A stretch of 64,000 nucleotides of DNA from UBA1715 sp964346725 (GTDB lineage Bacteria > Bacteroidota > Bacteroidia > Bacteroidales > UBA1715): contig CAYFVM010000009.1 of NCBI GenBank assembly GCA_964346725.1, forward strand, positions 1-64,000, read 5' to 3'. Below, piece after piece: positions 26,099-35,299 of the stretch (positions are counted from its first letter, which is position 1; each line of letters begins with the position of its first letter). A program made the position numbers and the translations under genes. Under the pieces are notes generated by a model. The model did not search any database, was not told the origin of the DNA, and saw only the letters and a program-made list of their open reading frames with translations.

Positions 26099-27568
26099 TT
26101 ATTTTTTCTTTGTTTTTGTTACTTTTTTTGATTCTGCAACTTTTACCTTTTTCTCATCTTTCTTTACTGCCTTTTTTGGAGTTTCCACCTTTTTCGTTGT
26201 AACTGTCTTTTTCGTTTCAGCTGTTTTTTTCGTTGGAGTTGCTTTCACAGAAGCTTTTGCCTTGACTACTTTTTTTGCAGGTTTAACTTCTTGTTTTTTC
26301 TTTACTTCTTCCAACTCTTTGAGAATTTGAGCATGTTTAGCTATAGCCAACTCCAACTCTTCTTTGGTATATGTTTCAAATTGAGTTGCAAGCGGAATAC
26401 GATTCACTCGTTCAGCAAAGTCCGACAACACATTCATATAATTAATGAACGCCTCATAGGGGGTTTGATATGGACTAACACCAGATTGGTGATTGAAAAA
26501 TTTGGTACTCATATAGTAGAAATTCTCGCATGACTGCAATCTGTCCCAATCTTGAGTAATTTTCGGATCATTGACTGCACGAACAAGTCGTTGTATCGAG
26601 CAAAGAGTATCAAATGCTTGATGTTGTAAATTATTTCCTAACCATGCTGAAAGGTCTCTTTCTTCATCGGCGCATGAGGTATATTGTGGAACACTCAACA
26701 CTGATATTGGTTGAAAGTGTTTGACTACTTCCGATGGTGTTGCAAATTCGACACCTTTCGTTTTTATAACCATTGAAATAAATGCAGAGAAGAAATCAAA
26801 GATGCCTGATTCCGGACGGTTGAACATACCAAATGTTCTATAGTCATAGAATAAATTCACTACATCTTCTTTTTGCAATGAATATACTATCCAGTTGAGA
26901 TATTTTTCTGCAGATAATGGATATCCAGACCAATTTTTAGAAGAAAAGCGTAACGTTATATCATCAGTTAGTTTGTAATTACGTATAAGAATTTTGAGAC
27001 GTGGTTGTTTATCATTACAATACACAAAATTAGGACTTTTCCAGCCTAATATTTGATCGGCACCTTCTGCCATTACGCCTTGATAGCCCATATTGTATAT
27101 TTGTTCGCCTAAATAGTCGGAATATATTAATCCGGTATTTCTCAAAATCTTAGGTTCTTGTCCGAATAATGAGGCTATTTTATCTGCATTGTTTTTAACT
27201 TGAATTGCAAATTCGTCTTGATTGTTTACAGAAGCTAATGAATGATCATCGGTTTCTACCACAAACTCTACACATCCTGTTTTTGCAAGTTTCTTGAAAC
27301 TCTCAATAACCTCAGGAGTGTACATTTCAAATTGTTCCAACGCAACACCGGTAATTGAGAAACTTACCTTGAATGCTTTCTTATATGTATTGATAAGAGA
27401 AAGCAACAAGTTGTTCATTGGAATATAACAACGTTTTGCAATAGTTAACGCATTTGATTTATTTGAAAAATCATCATAATAATAATGATCATGACCTATG
27501 TCAAAAAATCTATAGGTTCTGAGCCTAAAAGGTTGATGAACCGAAAAATGCAAACATATATTCTTCAT
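26099..27568 (-). CDS. GH57-family glucan-modifying protein with Lys-rich tail; catalytic nucleophile apparently lost
   Basis: Residues 1 to ~405 are a GH57-type barrel: HFSVHQPFRLRTYRFF, DHYYYDDF, GCVEFVVETDDHSL, the LGWKSPNFVYCN segment and NLFYDYRTFG. In related Bacteroides proteins, as recalled, the third conserved region reads RNTELIYSD, whose Glu is the presumed nucleophile; here it is RNTGLIYSD (codon GGA). The last ~75 residues are Lys/Ala/Thr-rich, resembling histone H1 tails (KKVVKAKASVKATPTKK). The gene sits between GT4 synthase and phosphorylase genes, so its role is in glycogen metabolism, but it may be non-catalytic. Confidence 0.8.
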   Translation of the reverse strand: MKNICLHFSVHQPFRLRTYRFFDIGHDHYYYDDFSNKSNALTIAKRCYIPMNNLLLSLINTYKKAFKVSFSITGVALEQFEMYTPEVIESFKKLAKTGCVEFVVETDDHSLASVNNQDEFAIQVKNNADKIASLFGQEPKILRNTGLIYSDYLGEQIYNMGYQGVMAEGADQILGWKSPNFVYCNDKQPRLKILIRNYKLTDDITLRFSSKNWSGYPLSAEKYLNWIVYSLQKEDVVNLFYDYRTFGMFNRPESGIFDFFSAFISMVIKTKGVEFATPSEVVKHFQPISVLSVPQYTSCADEERDLSAWLGNNLQHQAFDTLCSIQRLVRAVNDPKITQDWDRLQSCENFYYMSTKFFNHQSGVSPYQTPYEAFINYMNVLSDFAERVNRIPLATQFETYTKEELELAIAKHAQILKELEEVKKKQEVKPAKKVVKAKASVKATPTKKTAETKKTVTTKKVETPKKAVKKDEKKVKVAESKKVTKTKKK

Positions 27569-27574
27569 AACTAA

Positions 27575-28876
27575 CTACTTTTCTGATAAAACTTTATACT
27601 CTTCCTTTATTCTCTTAGCGGCATTGTCCCACTTAAATTTGTCTACCTCTTTCTTTCCATACTCTCTAAACATATTTCCAAGAGCATCATACGAAATGAT
27701 ACCATAAATTGCATCTGCCATTGAGTCAACATCCCAAAAATCAACCTTGATAGCATGTTGCAATACTTCTGACACTCCTGATTGTTTTGAAATAATAACA
27801 GGAACATTCGACCGCATGGCTTCGAGTGGAGAAATACCGAATGGTTCGGAAACCGATGGCATTACATACACATCGCTTATCGACAACATGTGAATTACAT
27901 CATCACCACGCAAAAATCCAGTAAAAAAGAAATTCTTTGAAATACCTAATTCAGCAGCACGCCACATCATTTTTTCTAACATATCGCCACTGCCTGCCAT
28001 TACAAATTTCACATTCTTTTTACGTTGTAGCACTTTTGCTGCGGCTTCCAAGAAATATTCAGGTCCTTTTTGATAGGTAATACGGCCTAAAAATGTTACA
28101 ATTTTATCATCAAAGGTTTTTTCAAAATGCAACGATGATTTAGCACCAATTGCTTCTACACCGTTATACACGGTTGTTACTTTTGACTCTGGAACTCCAT
28201 AATGATTAATTACAATATTTCGTGTTAAATTACTCACTGTCAACACCTTATCAGCACCATGCATACCCCTCCGTTCCATGTCGTACACAACTTGATTGAC
28301 GTTCATACCGCTTCGGTCAAATTCCGTTGCATGAACGTGTACAACTAATGGTTTTCCGGAAATATTTTTTGCAGCTATTCCGGCATCGTACGTCATCCAA
28401 TCGTGAGCATGGATAACATCAAAATCGAATTTTTTTGCTATTTCAGATGCAATATATGCGTAACTACTTACTTCTTCCATTAAACCGCCACCATATCCAC
28501 CTTTAAGATTGATAGTAGTTTTCTGTCCAATGGCATGATTTTTAAATTGTCGATCTACTGTTACTCGATTGTTAATGATGTCATAATAGTCTTCTTCACT
28601 TACATAAGGAATCAAATTAGAGCCTATTGTTATATACTGAAGATTTTTTCCGGTGGTAATATCTTCACCGAAATGATATTGATTAACTTTTACTTTAATT
28701 GAGTTTGCACCAACAAGTTGCATTTGGCTTTGATCTTCATCACCATATGCATGAGGAACAACAAAAATAATATCTACTCCTTGACGTAATATTGCTTTTG
28801 TCAATCCTGCACATGCAGTTCCAAGACCGCCTGAAATATGTGGTGGAAATTCCCACCCAAACATTAATACCTTCAT
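27575..28876 (-). CDS. Glycosyltransferase family 4, glycogen-synthase-like
   Basis: This 433-residue GT-B enzyme has MFGWEFPPHISGGLGTACAG (nucleotide-sugar binding loop), DVIHAHDWMT, TFLGRITYQKGPEYFLEA and the EPFGISPLEAMRSNVPV donor-binding E-x7-E motif. In Bacteroidetes this GT4 gene accompanies debranching enzyme and GH57 and is taken to build alpha-glucan. It is separated from its neighbours by 6 and 12 nt. Confidence 0.88.
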   Translation of the reverse strand: MKVLMFGWEFPPHISGGLGTACAGLTKAILRQGVDIIFVVPHAYGDEDQSQMQLVGANSIKVKVNQYHFGEDITTGKNLQYITIGSNLIPYVSEEDYYDIINNRVTVDRQFKNHAIGQKTTINLKGGYGGGLMEEVSSYAYIASEIAKKFDFDVIHAHDWMTYDAGIAAKNISGKPLVVHVHATEFDRSGMNVNQVVYDMERRGMHGADKVLTVSNLTRNIVINHYGVPESKVTTVYNGVEAIGAKSSLHFEKTFDDKIVTFLGRITYQKGPEYFLEAAAKVLQRKKNVKFVMAGSGDMLEKMMWRAAELGISKNFFFTGFLRGDDVIHMLSISDVYVMPSVSEPFGISPLEAMRSNVPVIISKQSGVSEVLQHAIKVDFWDVDSMADAIYGIISYDALGNMFREYGKKEVDKFKWDNAAKRIKEEYKVLSEK

Positions 28877-28888
28877 ATAGTCTCCCCC

Positions 28889-30832
28889 CTAATTTTCCTT
28901 TTCAAAATTCTCAATCAACTTGCCAATTCGCAATGCAGCAGCTACTGACCATGCTTGTGATATAGCACCACGCGGTGTGTATGGAGGATTTCCATCATAC
29001 ACCTCACCTATAGTACCGATTCCGTAGTCTTTAACAATTGGTTCTAAGTCGGAATAAATACGTTTAATTTCTGACAAACCTGAACGTCCGTGTAGTTTCA
29101 AATATGCTTCGGCATATGGAGCAAGCAACCACATAAGTACGCCTCCATTGTGATATGCTATATCACGTTCTGTTACCGAACCGGTTACTGTTCCTTTATA
29201 TTCCTCACTTTTTGGTGACAATGTTCTAACACCATATGGCGTTACCAATTCTCGTCTTACATGCTCCAATACGGAGTTGCGCTTTTCATCATCCAATGGA
29301 GAGAACGGTAATGAAGCTCCAAATATTTGACTTGGACGCATTGAAAAATCTTTAACTCCATGTACACATGAATCGGCTAAATATCCTTTTTCGTCGTCCC
29401 AGAATGTTTCTTCAAACGATTGTTCTATTTTCTTTGGAATATCTTTCCATTTATCTTGGAATGATTTTTTGGTAATTAATTCCAACGTAAAACAAATAGC
29501 ATTGTACCACAATGCATTTACTTCTACTACATATCCCCAGCGTTTTATGATTGGGAAGCCATTAATTTTGGCATCAACCCATGTAAGCGCTTTGTTTTCA
29601 TTAGGTAAATAAAGTAACCCATTGTCGTGCATTATCACGTTACCGTTTTCGCCAGACATATAGGTATCCAATATTTCTTCTACCTTCTTTTGGTATAATT
29701 TCCGCGTTTGAGCTATATCCTTGGTGTTCCAATTGTATTGCTGTACCGAACGAATATACCACAATGCGGTATCAATTGACTCAATATTTGAGTGTTCAAT
29801 ATTTCCTTTGTTTTTGTAGACAAATCCGTTAATGTCGACTGTCATAGTATCAAGCACTGCGCGGCATGTTTCCCAATCGTTTTGAGCCAATGTAAGACCC
29901 GGAAGAGAAATCATACTATCGCGCCCCCAAAGACCTGTCCATGGGAAACTAGCAATAACTTCGCATCCTTTTGGCGATTTATACAAAAACTGACGAGCTG
30001 CGTGACGAAGACACTCTTCGAAATTGTTTTGAGGATCACGATTTTTTATAGATTCACCAAACAATCCCTTAAGTTGCGACGTCTTTATTGGCTCAAGTGC
30101 TGCAGAGAATATCACCGATTCTCCTGTTTTTAAAGAAACTTCAAAAAAACCAGGTGTAAATAAATCTTCTACATTTTCATAACCACGTTCTTGTTCCCTA
30201 TCGTATGTAAAGTTTCTGTACCAATCAGGGGCAGTTATGAATTCATTTTTCTTTGATAGCTGCATGTTCAAAGTTGGGAACTTTTCGTACATACAACTTG
30301 CAATACCGTTTTCTATTTTGGTATGGCGAGTATTTGCAACAGTGTTGGCATGAGTTACTTCGTGGACTTTGCGAAATGCCAAAAATGGACGTAGTTGAAG
30401 GGTTGCTTTTTCTAATGTTGAACTCAATACAGTATAACGAATCAAGAGTGTTTCGGTATTGTCAACCAAATGCACCTCTTTTTGCAAAACTAAACCTCCT
30501 ACACGATATACGTAGGTAAGAATTGGTGAATTTTTGCAAGACTCCAAATATTTATATCCAGTAGGAAAAAATTCGTTTCCAAATTTATGTGTTGCTAACT
30601 GAAATGGGGTTTTTTCTAGTACAATTGTCTCGTCTAAAGAAGACAATAAAACATAATTGTCTCCATCAAGTTCTTTCACAGGACAAACAAGCAACCCATG
30701 ATATTTACGAGTGTTGCAGTTTATAATCGTTGAATTGGCGTACGAGCCAGCTTTGTTGGTACGAAGGAATTCACGTTGCAGTGAACTCTGCAAGTCTGTA
30801 ACCTGCTCACGAGAAAATTCTAAATACTCCAT
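28889..30832 (-). CDS. Glycogen debranching enzyme (amylo-alpha-1,6-glucosidase)
   Basis: This 647-residue protein has an N-terminal GDE_N beta-sandwich domain (GSYANSTIINCNTRKYHGLLV) and a C-terminal (alpha/alpha)6 barrel with FPWTGLWGRDSMISLPGL, WVDAKINGFPI and a final NGGVLMWLLAPYAEA. It hydrolyses alpha-1,6 branches. It is the first gene of the glycogen operon and has a TAATTTTG promoter box upstream. Confidence 0.93.
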   Translation of the reverse strand: MEYLEFSREQVTDLQSSLQREFLRTNKAGSYANSTIINCNTRKYHGLLVCPVKELDGDNYVLLSSLDETIVLEKTPFQLATHKFGNEFFPTGYKYLESCKNSPILTYVYRVGGLVLQKEVHLVDNTETLLIRYTVLSSTLEKATLQLRPFLAFRKVHEVTHANTVANTRHTKIENGIASCMYEKFPTLNMQLSKKNEFITAPDWYRNFTYDREQERGYENVEDLFTPGFFEVSLKTGESVIFSAALEPIKTSQLKGLFGESIKNRDPQNNFEECLRHAARQFLYKSPKGCEVIASFPWTGLWGRDSMISLPGLTLAQNDWETCRAVLDTMTVDINGFVYKNKGNIEHSNIESIDTALWYIRSVQQYNWNTKDIAQTRKLYQKKVEEILDTYMSGENGNVIMHDNGLLYLPNENKALTWVDAKINGFPIIKRWGYVVEVNALWYNAICFTLELITKKSFQDKWKDIPKKIEQSFEETFWDDEKGYLADSCVHGVKDFSMRPSQIFGASLPFSPLDDEKRNSVLEHVRRELVTPYGVRTLSPKSEEYKGTVTGSVTERDIAYHNGGVLMWLLAPYAEAYLKLHGRSGLSEIKRIYSDLEPIVKDYGIGTIGEVYDGNPPYTPRGAISQAWSVAAALRIGKLIENFEKEN

Positions 30833-30861
30833 TAACTCAAAAAATCTTATTCAGTCCGATA

Positions 30862-30869
30862 CAAAATTA
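30862..30869 (-). promoter_or_regulatory. Promoter -7 element of the glycogen operon
   Basis: The minus strand reads TAATTTTG, matching TAnnTTTG, about 30 nt before the debranching-enzyme ATG. No convincing -33 box is seen. Confidence 0.45.
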
Positions 30870-30945
30870 AAAAAAATATTTGCAACTACGGCATGGAAAG
30901 AGAACTATTTCAATTTTTAAATTTAGCGTATAAAGAATTATACAG

Positions 30946-31770
30946 CTATTTTATAGCATTTCCATTTGTATCGATATAGAAAAACTCGTCATCCTTCTCC
31001 ACCAATGCCATGCCCTTGTAAAACGACTCTACATAGCTGTATTGGGCCGGAATAACAAAGACTCCTTTTGAATTAATAAATCCCCATTGATTATTTATTT
31101 TCACGGCAGCCAATCCTTCATGAAACGGCATTGCTTTTTCATAGTTGCATCCTATTGGTATTGCTCCCAACGTGTCTACATACCCCCACAATTCTCCTTG
31201 TTGTGCAAGAGCCAATCCTTCATCTCCAAATTGACTTAAATTGTCAAAACGACAGGGAACCACAAAGTCTCCTGATACATTCATGTATCCATATTTCCCA
31301 TTCAAACGAACCATAGCTAGCCCATGAATATATGGAAAGGCATCTTCATAACGACATTGTACGACATTATCGCCAAAATGATTTATCCATCCCCATTTTC
31401 CATTACGCATCACTAACGCCCAATGGGTTATAGGGTCAAACGATTTTGCTTCTTCAAAAAAATAATAAATACTAAGTTTCCCGGTAGAATCAATATATCC
31501 GTATTTTTCTCCTTTTTTCACACGCGCCATACCATCGCTAAAGTAATCGGCATCGTCGTACAACACATTTATAACGAGAGAACCTTTGGGGTTTATGTAA
31601 CCCCACTTCCCTTCTTTTGCATCGGCTTGACGCTGGTTGTGGTAATATAAAATATCGCCAAACTCGCCTTTGTAAACCAACACTCCACCCTCGCACACTA
31701 CGGGACGTAATTCTTGCGAGGCTGCAATCAAAGAAAAAAGAAGCGATATAACGACAAAAAACAGTCTCAC
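30946..31770 (-). CDS. WG-repeat protein, secreted
   Basis: This 274-residue protein starts with a signal peptide (MRLFFVVISLLFSLIAASQ) and then carries about seven WG repeats of ~25-35 residues, each with a (K/E)WG(Y/W)(I/V)(N/D)xxG core, such as GKWGYINPKG, GKWGWINHFG and NQWGFINSKG. Such repeats form a beta-rich binding scaffold; partners are unknown. It lies 16 nt downstream of the outer-membrane protein gene and is probably cotranscribed with it. Confidence 0.88.
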   Translation of the reverse strand: MRLFFVVISLLFSLIAASQELRPVVCEGGVLVYKGEFGDILYYHNQRQADAKEGKWGYINPKGSLVINVLYDDADYFSDGMARVKKGEKYGYIDSTGKLSIYYFFEEAKSFDPITHWALVMRNGKWGWINHFGDNVVQCRYEDAFPYIHGLAMVRLNGKYGYMNVSGDFVVPCRFDNLSQFGDEGLALAQQGELWGYVDTLGAIPIGCNYEKAMPFHEGLAAVKINNQWGFINSKGVFVIPAQYSYVESFYKGMALVEKDDEFFYIDTNGNAIK

Positions 31771-31786
31771 GCGTTGTTGTTGTTTT

Positions 31787-32341
31787 CTAAAAATGGATAT
31801 TCAATCCCAACGCTAACCCATTGGTTGACAATGAAAAACCTCCACCATTGTTGGTTGAAGCAGGTGCATCAGAATAACGATATCCAACGAAACCAAAATA
31901 AGCGGCAACACTGAATCTGTCACTCATAATGTATGCAATACCCGGACGAACACCTACGTACGCACTATTTTCGTCGGGTCTCACATTGTTGTCATATTGT
32001 TTTATGCTGTAATTAACCCCGAAATCCGCAAAAAGCACTACCGGTGGCACTATTTTGTATTTGCAACGCAAAAACGGATTGATTCCATATTGATTGCTTT
32101 TTTCCGCACCTGCTGATTGATGGGCATAATCAAGAGAAATTCCTACGGCCCACAACGAACTGAGATTGTATCCGTATTTTGGTGTGAATTGCATAGACCA
32201 ATAATCTGCATCTGAATTATTCCATGCTGAAACCGCACAGCCTACGAAGTGTTTGTTCTCCTTTTTTTCTGTTTCTACTGTTTGTGCCATAGCAGAAGAG
32301 GCTGCTATTACCATTATACACACGAAGATTATCCTTTTCAT
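31787..32341 (-). CDS. Outer-membrane beta-barrel (porin-like) protein
   Basis: This 184-residue protein has a signal peptide (MKRIIFVCIMVIAASSAMAQ) and alternating beta strands rich in aromatic residues (YWSMQFTPKYGYN, LWAVGISLDYAH, FSVAAYFGFVGYRYS) typical of an eight-stranded outer-membrane barrel. The ATG at 32341 starts the signal peptide; a frame extension to 32362 overlaps the promoter and is rejected. Confidence 0.85.
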   Translation of the reverse strand: MKRIIFVCIMVIAASSAMAQTVETEKKENKHFVGCAVSAWNNSDADYWSMQFTPKYGYNLSSLWAVGISLDYAHQSAGAEKSNQYGINPFLRCKYKIVPPVVLFADFGVNYSIKQYDNNVRPDENSAYVGVRPGIAYIMSDRFSVAAYFGFVGYRYSDAPASTNNGGGFSLSTNGLALGLNIHF

Positions 32342-32352
32342 TTTATTTACAT

Positions 32353-32386
32353 TTTGCCACAAAGATAGAAGAATTTATTACATTTG
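32353..32386 (+). promoter_or_regulatory. Promoter of xerD
   Basis: TTTG at 32353-32356 and TACATTTG at 32379-32386 (22-bp spacer) fit the Bacteroidetes promoter pattern. The predicted transcript starts near 32393, just before the ATGs at 32399 and 32405, so xerD may be nearly leaderless. Confidence 0.5.
32360..32367 (-). promoter_or_regulatory. Promoter -7 element of the beta-barrel gene
   Basis: The minus strand reads TATCTTTG (TAnnTTTG), 18 nt before the ATG at 32341. It overlaps the spacer of the divergent xerD promoter, so the two promoters probably interfere. Confidence 0.6.
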
Positions 32387-32398
32387 TTAGAAGACAAT

Positions 32399-33307
32399 AT
32401 GACTATGATTTGGGATTCGAGTATTCACAACTATAAATTGTATCTTAGACTTGAGAAATCATTGTCTGAAAATAGTATTGAGGCATATAGTCATGACATT
32501 CGGAAATTGGAAGAATTTTTTGTTGTAACGGACCAATCTGTTTCTCCCGAACAGGTTACCATTGACCATTTACATGAATTTGTGTACTGGCTCAATCATC
32601 AGGAAACGATTATTTCAGAACGATCACAAGCGAGAATTATCTCAGGGATTAAAAGTTTTTTCTCTTATCTACAAATAGACAACCTCATTGATGCTGACCC
32701 TACCGATTTACTTGAAGCACCCAAAATGCCTAGAAAATTACCGATATATCTGACTATTGCCGAAATTGATAAAATTATAGGAGTAATAGACGTAAGCAAA
32801 CCGGAAGGACATAGAAATCGAGCAATGCTTGAAACGCTCTATAGTTGTGGGCTTCGCGTAAGTGAACTTATAAATCTGCGTATGCACAATCTCCATTTCA
32901 AAGAAGGTTTCATATGCGTTATAGGAAAAGGCGACAAAGAGCGTTTGGTGCCTATTAGCGACAAAGCCATCAAAGAAATAAATGATTACATGGAATATCG
33001 GTGCCACATGGAAATTCCCGAAACCGAGAAAAATTATGTATTTCTCAACCGTCGTGGCAAGCACCTCACTCGAGTGATGGTTTTTCTTATTATAAAAGAA
33101 GCTGCAAAAATGGCAGAGATTACAAAAAACATTAGCCCACACACATTCCGACACTCATTTGCCACTCATTTGGTTAATGGCGGCGCAGATCTTCGTAGCG
33201 TACAAGAAATGCTCGGCCACGAATCCATTACTACCACAGAACTATACACCCACCTTGATAAACAGCATCTTCACGACACCATTATGTTGTATCACCCAAG
33301 AAGATAA
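32399..33307 (+). CDS. xerD: Tyrosine recombinase XerD
   Basis: This protein of about 302 residues has the N-terminal SAM-like domain (LRLEKSLSENSIEAYSHDI) and the catalytic domain with the active-site residues Arg in SCGLRVSEL, Lys in GKGDKERLVP, His/Arg in HTFRHSFATHL, His in MLGHESITTTELYTH and Tyr in ELYTHLD. It resolves chromosome dimers. The TTG at 32384 lies inside the promoter, so ATG 32399 (or 32405) is preferred. Its housekeeping type and context argue against an integrase of a mobile element. Confidence 0.92.
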   Translation: MTMIWDSSIHNYKLYLRLEKSLSENSIEAYSHDIRKLEEFFVVTDQSVSPEQVTIDHLHEFVYWLNHQETIISERSQARIISGIKSFFSYLQIDNLIDADPTDLLEAPKMPRKLPIYLTIAEIDKIIGVIDVSKPEGHRNRAMLETLYSCGLRVSELINLRMHNLHFKEGFICVIGKGDKERLVPISDKAIKEINDYMEYRCHMEIPETEKNYVFLNRRGKHLTRVMVFLIIKEAAKMAEITKNISPHTFRHSFATHLVNGGADLRSVQEMLGHESITTTELYTHLDKQHLHDTIMLYHPRR

Positions 33308-33358
33308 AAAAATAGGATTTAGATTATCTTATAAACCCTTGCTTATACTGTATTTTCT

Positions 33359-34375
33359 CTATAATTTGTCTTTGTATTGCTTCAAACCATCGCAAAAGGT
33401 TTGAACTGCTTCTTGCAATGAGCCTGTGAATCTTCCTCCGGCAGCATTGAAGTGTCCTCCACCCATGAAATAGTCTGTAGCAAAAGAACTTGCAGGAAAA
33501 TTGCCTTTAGAACGCAATGATACTTTTACTTGCGATTTTTCATATTCGGTAAACAAAGCGCAAAATTTCACATCACTTATTTGCAATGGAACATTGACAA
33601 AACCTTCGGAATCACCCAATTGAAATTTATGTTCTTTTTGATTTTTTATGGTAATAGTCATATATGCGGCATGATATTTAGGTAAAAAGACAAGGTTTTC
33701 TTTCATTACCGTTGCCAACAAATTCATGCGATTATAGGAGTACACGTTGTATATATTGTCGTGAATATACGTTTTGCGTATTCCCATATCAACCAACGCA
33801 CCCACTACTTGATACACTGCCGAATATGATGATGAATAATCTAAACGGCCTGTATCGGTCAAAATACCGGTATAGATTGACTCCGCCACGTCTTTGTTTA
33901 TGTATGAGCCATACCCACATGCTTGCAATACATGATACAACAATTCACATGTAGAACTTGCCTCAGGAACAGATACGATTGCATTTGCGGGCATATCTAG
34001 CCCCAAATGGTGATCTATAACTATACGCTGACGTTCGGATTTTGCTAATTCAGCTTCTAAGCGGTCTATTCTCCCTAAATTGTTGAAATCCATGCAAATC
34101 TCAACTTCTGTATTTGCCAAAAAAGCTTGAGCATCTTTAGGCGTGCGTTCAAAGTTAATAATATCATCAACCCCATGCAGCCATTTATAAAAAGCAGGAA
34201 AATCGTTAGGAAGAATAATTTTAACGGTTTTCCCCATTTGACGCAAAACTTCTGCCATAGCTGTTGCTGCGCCCATTGCATCACCATCGGAATTGTGGTG
34301 AGTGGTAATCATAAAAGTCTGATTTTCCGTTACAATTTTCTTTATTTTCTCTATTACTTCTTTTACTATTTCCAT
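33359..34375 (-). CDS. DHH/DHHA1 phosphoesterase (NrnA-like)
   Basis: This 338-residue protein has the DHH motifs THHNSDGDAMGAA, EICMDFNNLGRIDRL, VIDHHLG and the DHHA1 GGGHFNAAGG loop near the C-terminus. NrnA-type enzymes degrade short oligoribonucleotides and pAp. It is third in the yidC-FKBP-DHH minus-strand operon. Confidence 0.9.
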   Translation of the reverse strand: MEIVKEVIEKIKKIVTENQTFMITTHHNSDGDAMGAATAMAEVLRQMGKTVKIILPNDFPAFYKWLHGVDDIINFERTPKDAQAFLANTEVEICMDFNNLGRIDRLEAELAKSERQRIVIDHHLGLDMPANAIVSVPEASSTCELLYHVLQACGYGSYINKDVAESIYTGILTDTGRLDYSSSYSAVYQVVGALVDMGIRKTYIHDNIYNVYSYNRMNLLATVMKENLVFLPKYHAAYMTITIKNQKEHKFQLGDSEGFVNVPLQISDVKFCALFTEYEKSQVKVSLRSKGNFPASSFATDYFMGGGHFNAAGGRFTGSLQEAVQTFCDGLKQYKDKL

Positions 34376-34394
34376 GATTATTATAAAATTCCGT

Positions 34395-35267
34395 TTAATC
34401 TATCGCCTTCAATTCTATATCAAACACTACTGATGAAAAAGGTGGTATAGAACCATCAGAGGATCCCTTTTCTCCCCACGCATAGGAACTTGAGATTATT
34501 ACTTGTGCTCGCTCCCCTTCTTGCATGTTTTGTATCACTATTACCAAACCATCTATCACTTGCATCTCACTACCCAACAAAAAATCTTGTGTTGTAGAAT
34601 GATTGATACTATTTCCATTAAGCAAACTACCTTGATATGAAATAGTTACATGATTACTAAGTGAGGGAAATGTACCCGTTCCTTTTTTGATAATACGTTT
34701 ATATATGCCGTTTTTCTGATATTCAAATGTTTCGGTATGCTGCTGAAGATATTGTTGGATTAAATACTTTTCATAGTCTGCTTTGGTTTGTTTCCAGAGC
34801 ATAAGAGCTTTTTGATTTTCACAATACGTTATACTATCAACTACCGATTTTATCCGAACTGTTAGTCGCATTTCGGGAGCAGCCATGAGTGTGTCAAACT
34901 CTTTTGGAAAAGTTGTATCCATTACAAAATCGGATGTTGGCACAATAAACGAAAGACTATCGCCCGAATGAGCATCAACAAACAAGAGAGGTAATCCTAG
35001 TTTTGCTTCATCTCGCACTACTACCTCTTTCTCGATTTCGAATACCAACGAATCGGTATCAACAAGACTGTATGCAACATGAGCGGTAACAACATCGCCT
35101 GGATGTGCGGTTGTGTATGTGTCGGCAAAGGCTAGTAGCTTAAAATAATAGTTATGACGTGAGTTATAGGCGTATCCATCGTGTTCGTTATTGAGCACAC
35201 TGCATGCTTGCATCATAATTTCGCATAGCAAACAAATGATTAGTAATTTTGTTGAAATACCCTTCAT
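34395..35267 (-). CDS. FKBP-type peptidyl-prolyl isomerase lipoprotein
   Basis: This 290-residue protein starts with a lipoprotein signal (LLIICLLCEIMMQAC, lipobox Cys at 22). It has a divergent N-terminal half and a C-terminal FKBP domain (VTISYQGSLLNGNSINHS, VIDGLVIVIQNMQEGERAQVII, YAWGEKGSSDGSIPPFSSVVFDIEL). It would act on periplasmic or outer-membrane proteins, in keeping with its place directly downstream of yidC; some Bacteroidetes relatives are called Gld-type isomerases. Confidence 0.85.
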   Translation of the reverse strand: MKGISTKLLIICLLCEIMMQACSVLNNEHDGYAYNSRHNYYFKLLAFADTYTTAHPGDVVTAHVAYSLVDTDSLVFEIEKEVVVRDEAKLGLPLLFVDAHSGDSLSFIVPTSDFVMDTTFPKEFDTLMAAPEMRLTVRIKSVVDSITYCENQKALMLWKQTKADYEKYLIQQYLQQHTETFEYQKNGIYKRIIKKGTGTFPSLSNHVTISYQGSLLNGNSINHSTTQDFLLGSEMQVIDGLVIVIQNMQEGERAQVIISSSYAWGEKGSSDGSIPPFSSVVFDIELKAID

Positions 35268-35299
35268 AACAATTCACGACTATTCAACAAAATGCACGA

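Noticed and set aside
32399..33307. Tyrosine recombinase as an integrase of a prophage or integrative element
   Set aside because: Length and motifs match housekeeping XerD, and no phage or conjugation genes are nearby.
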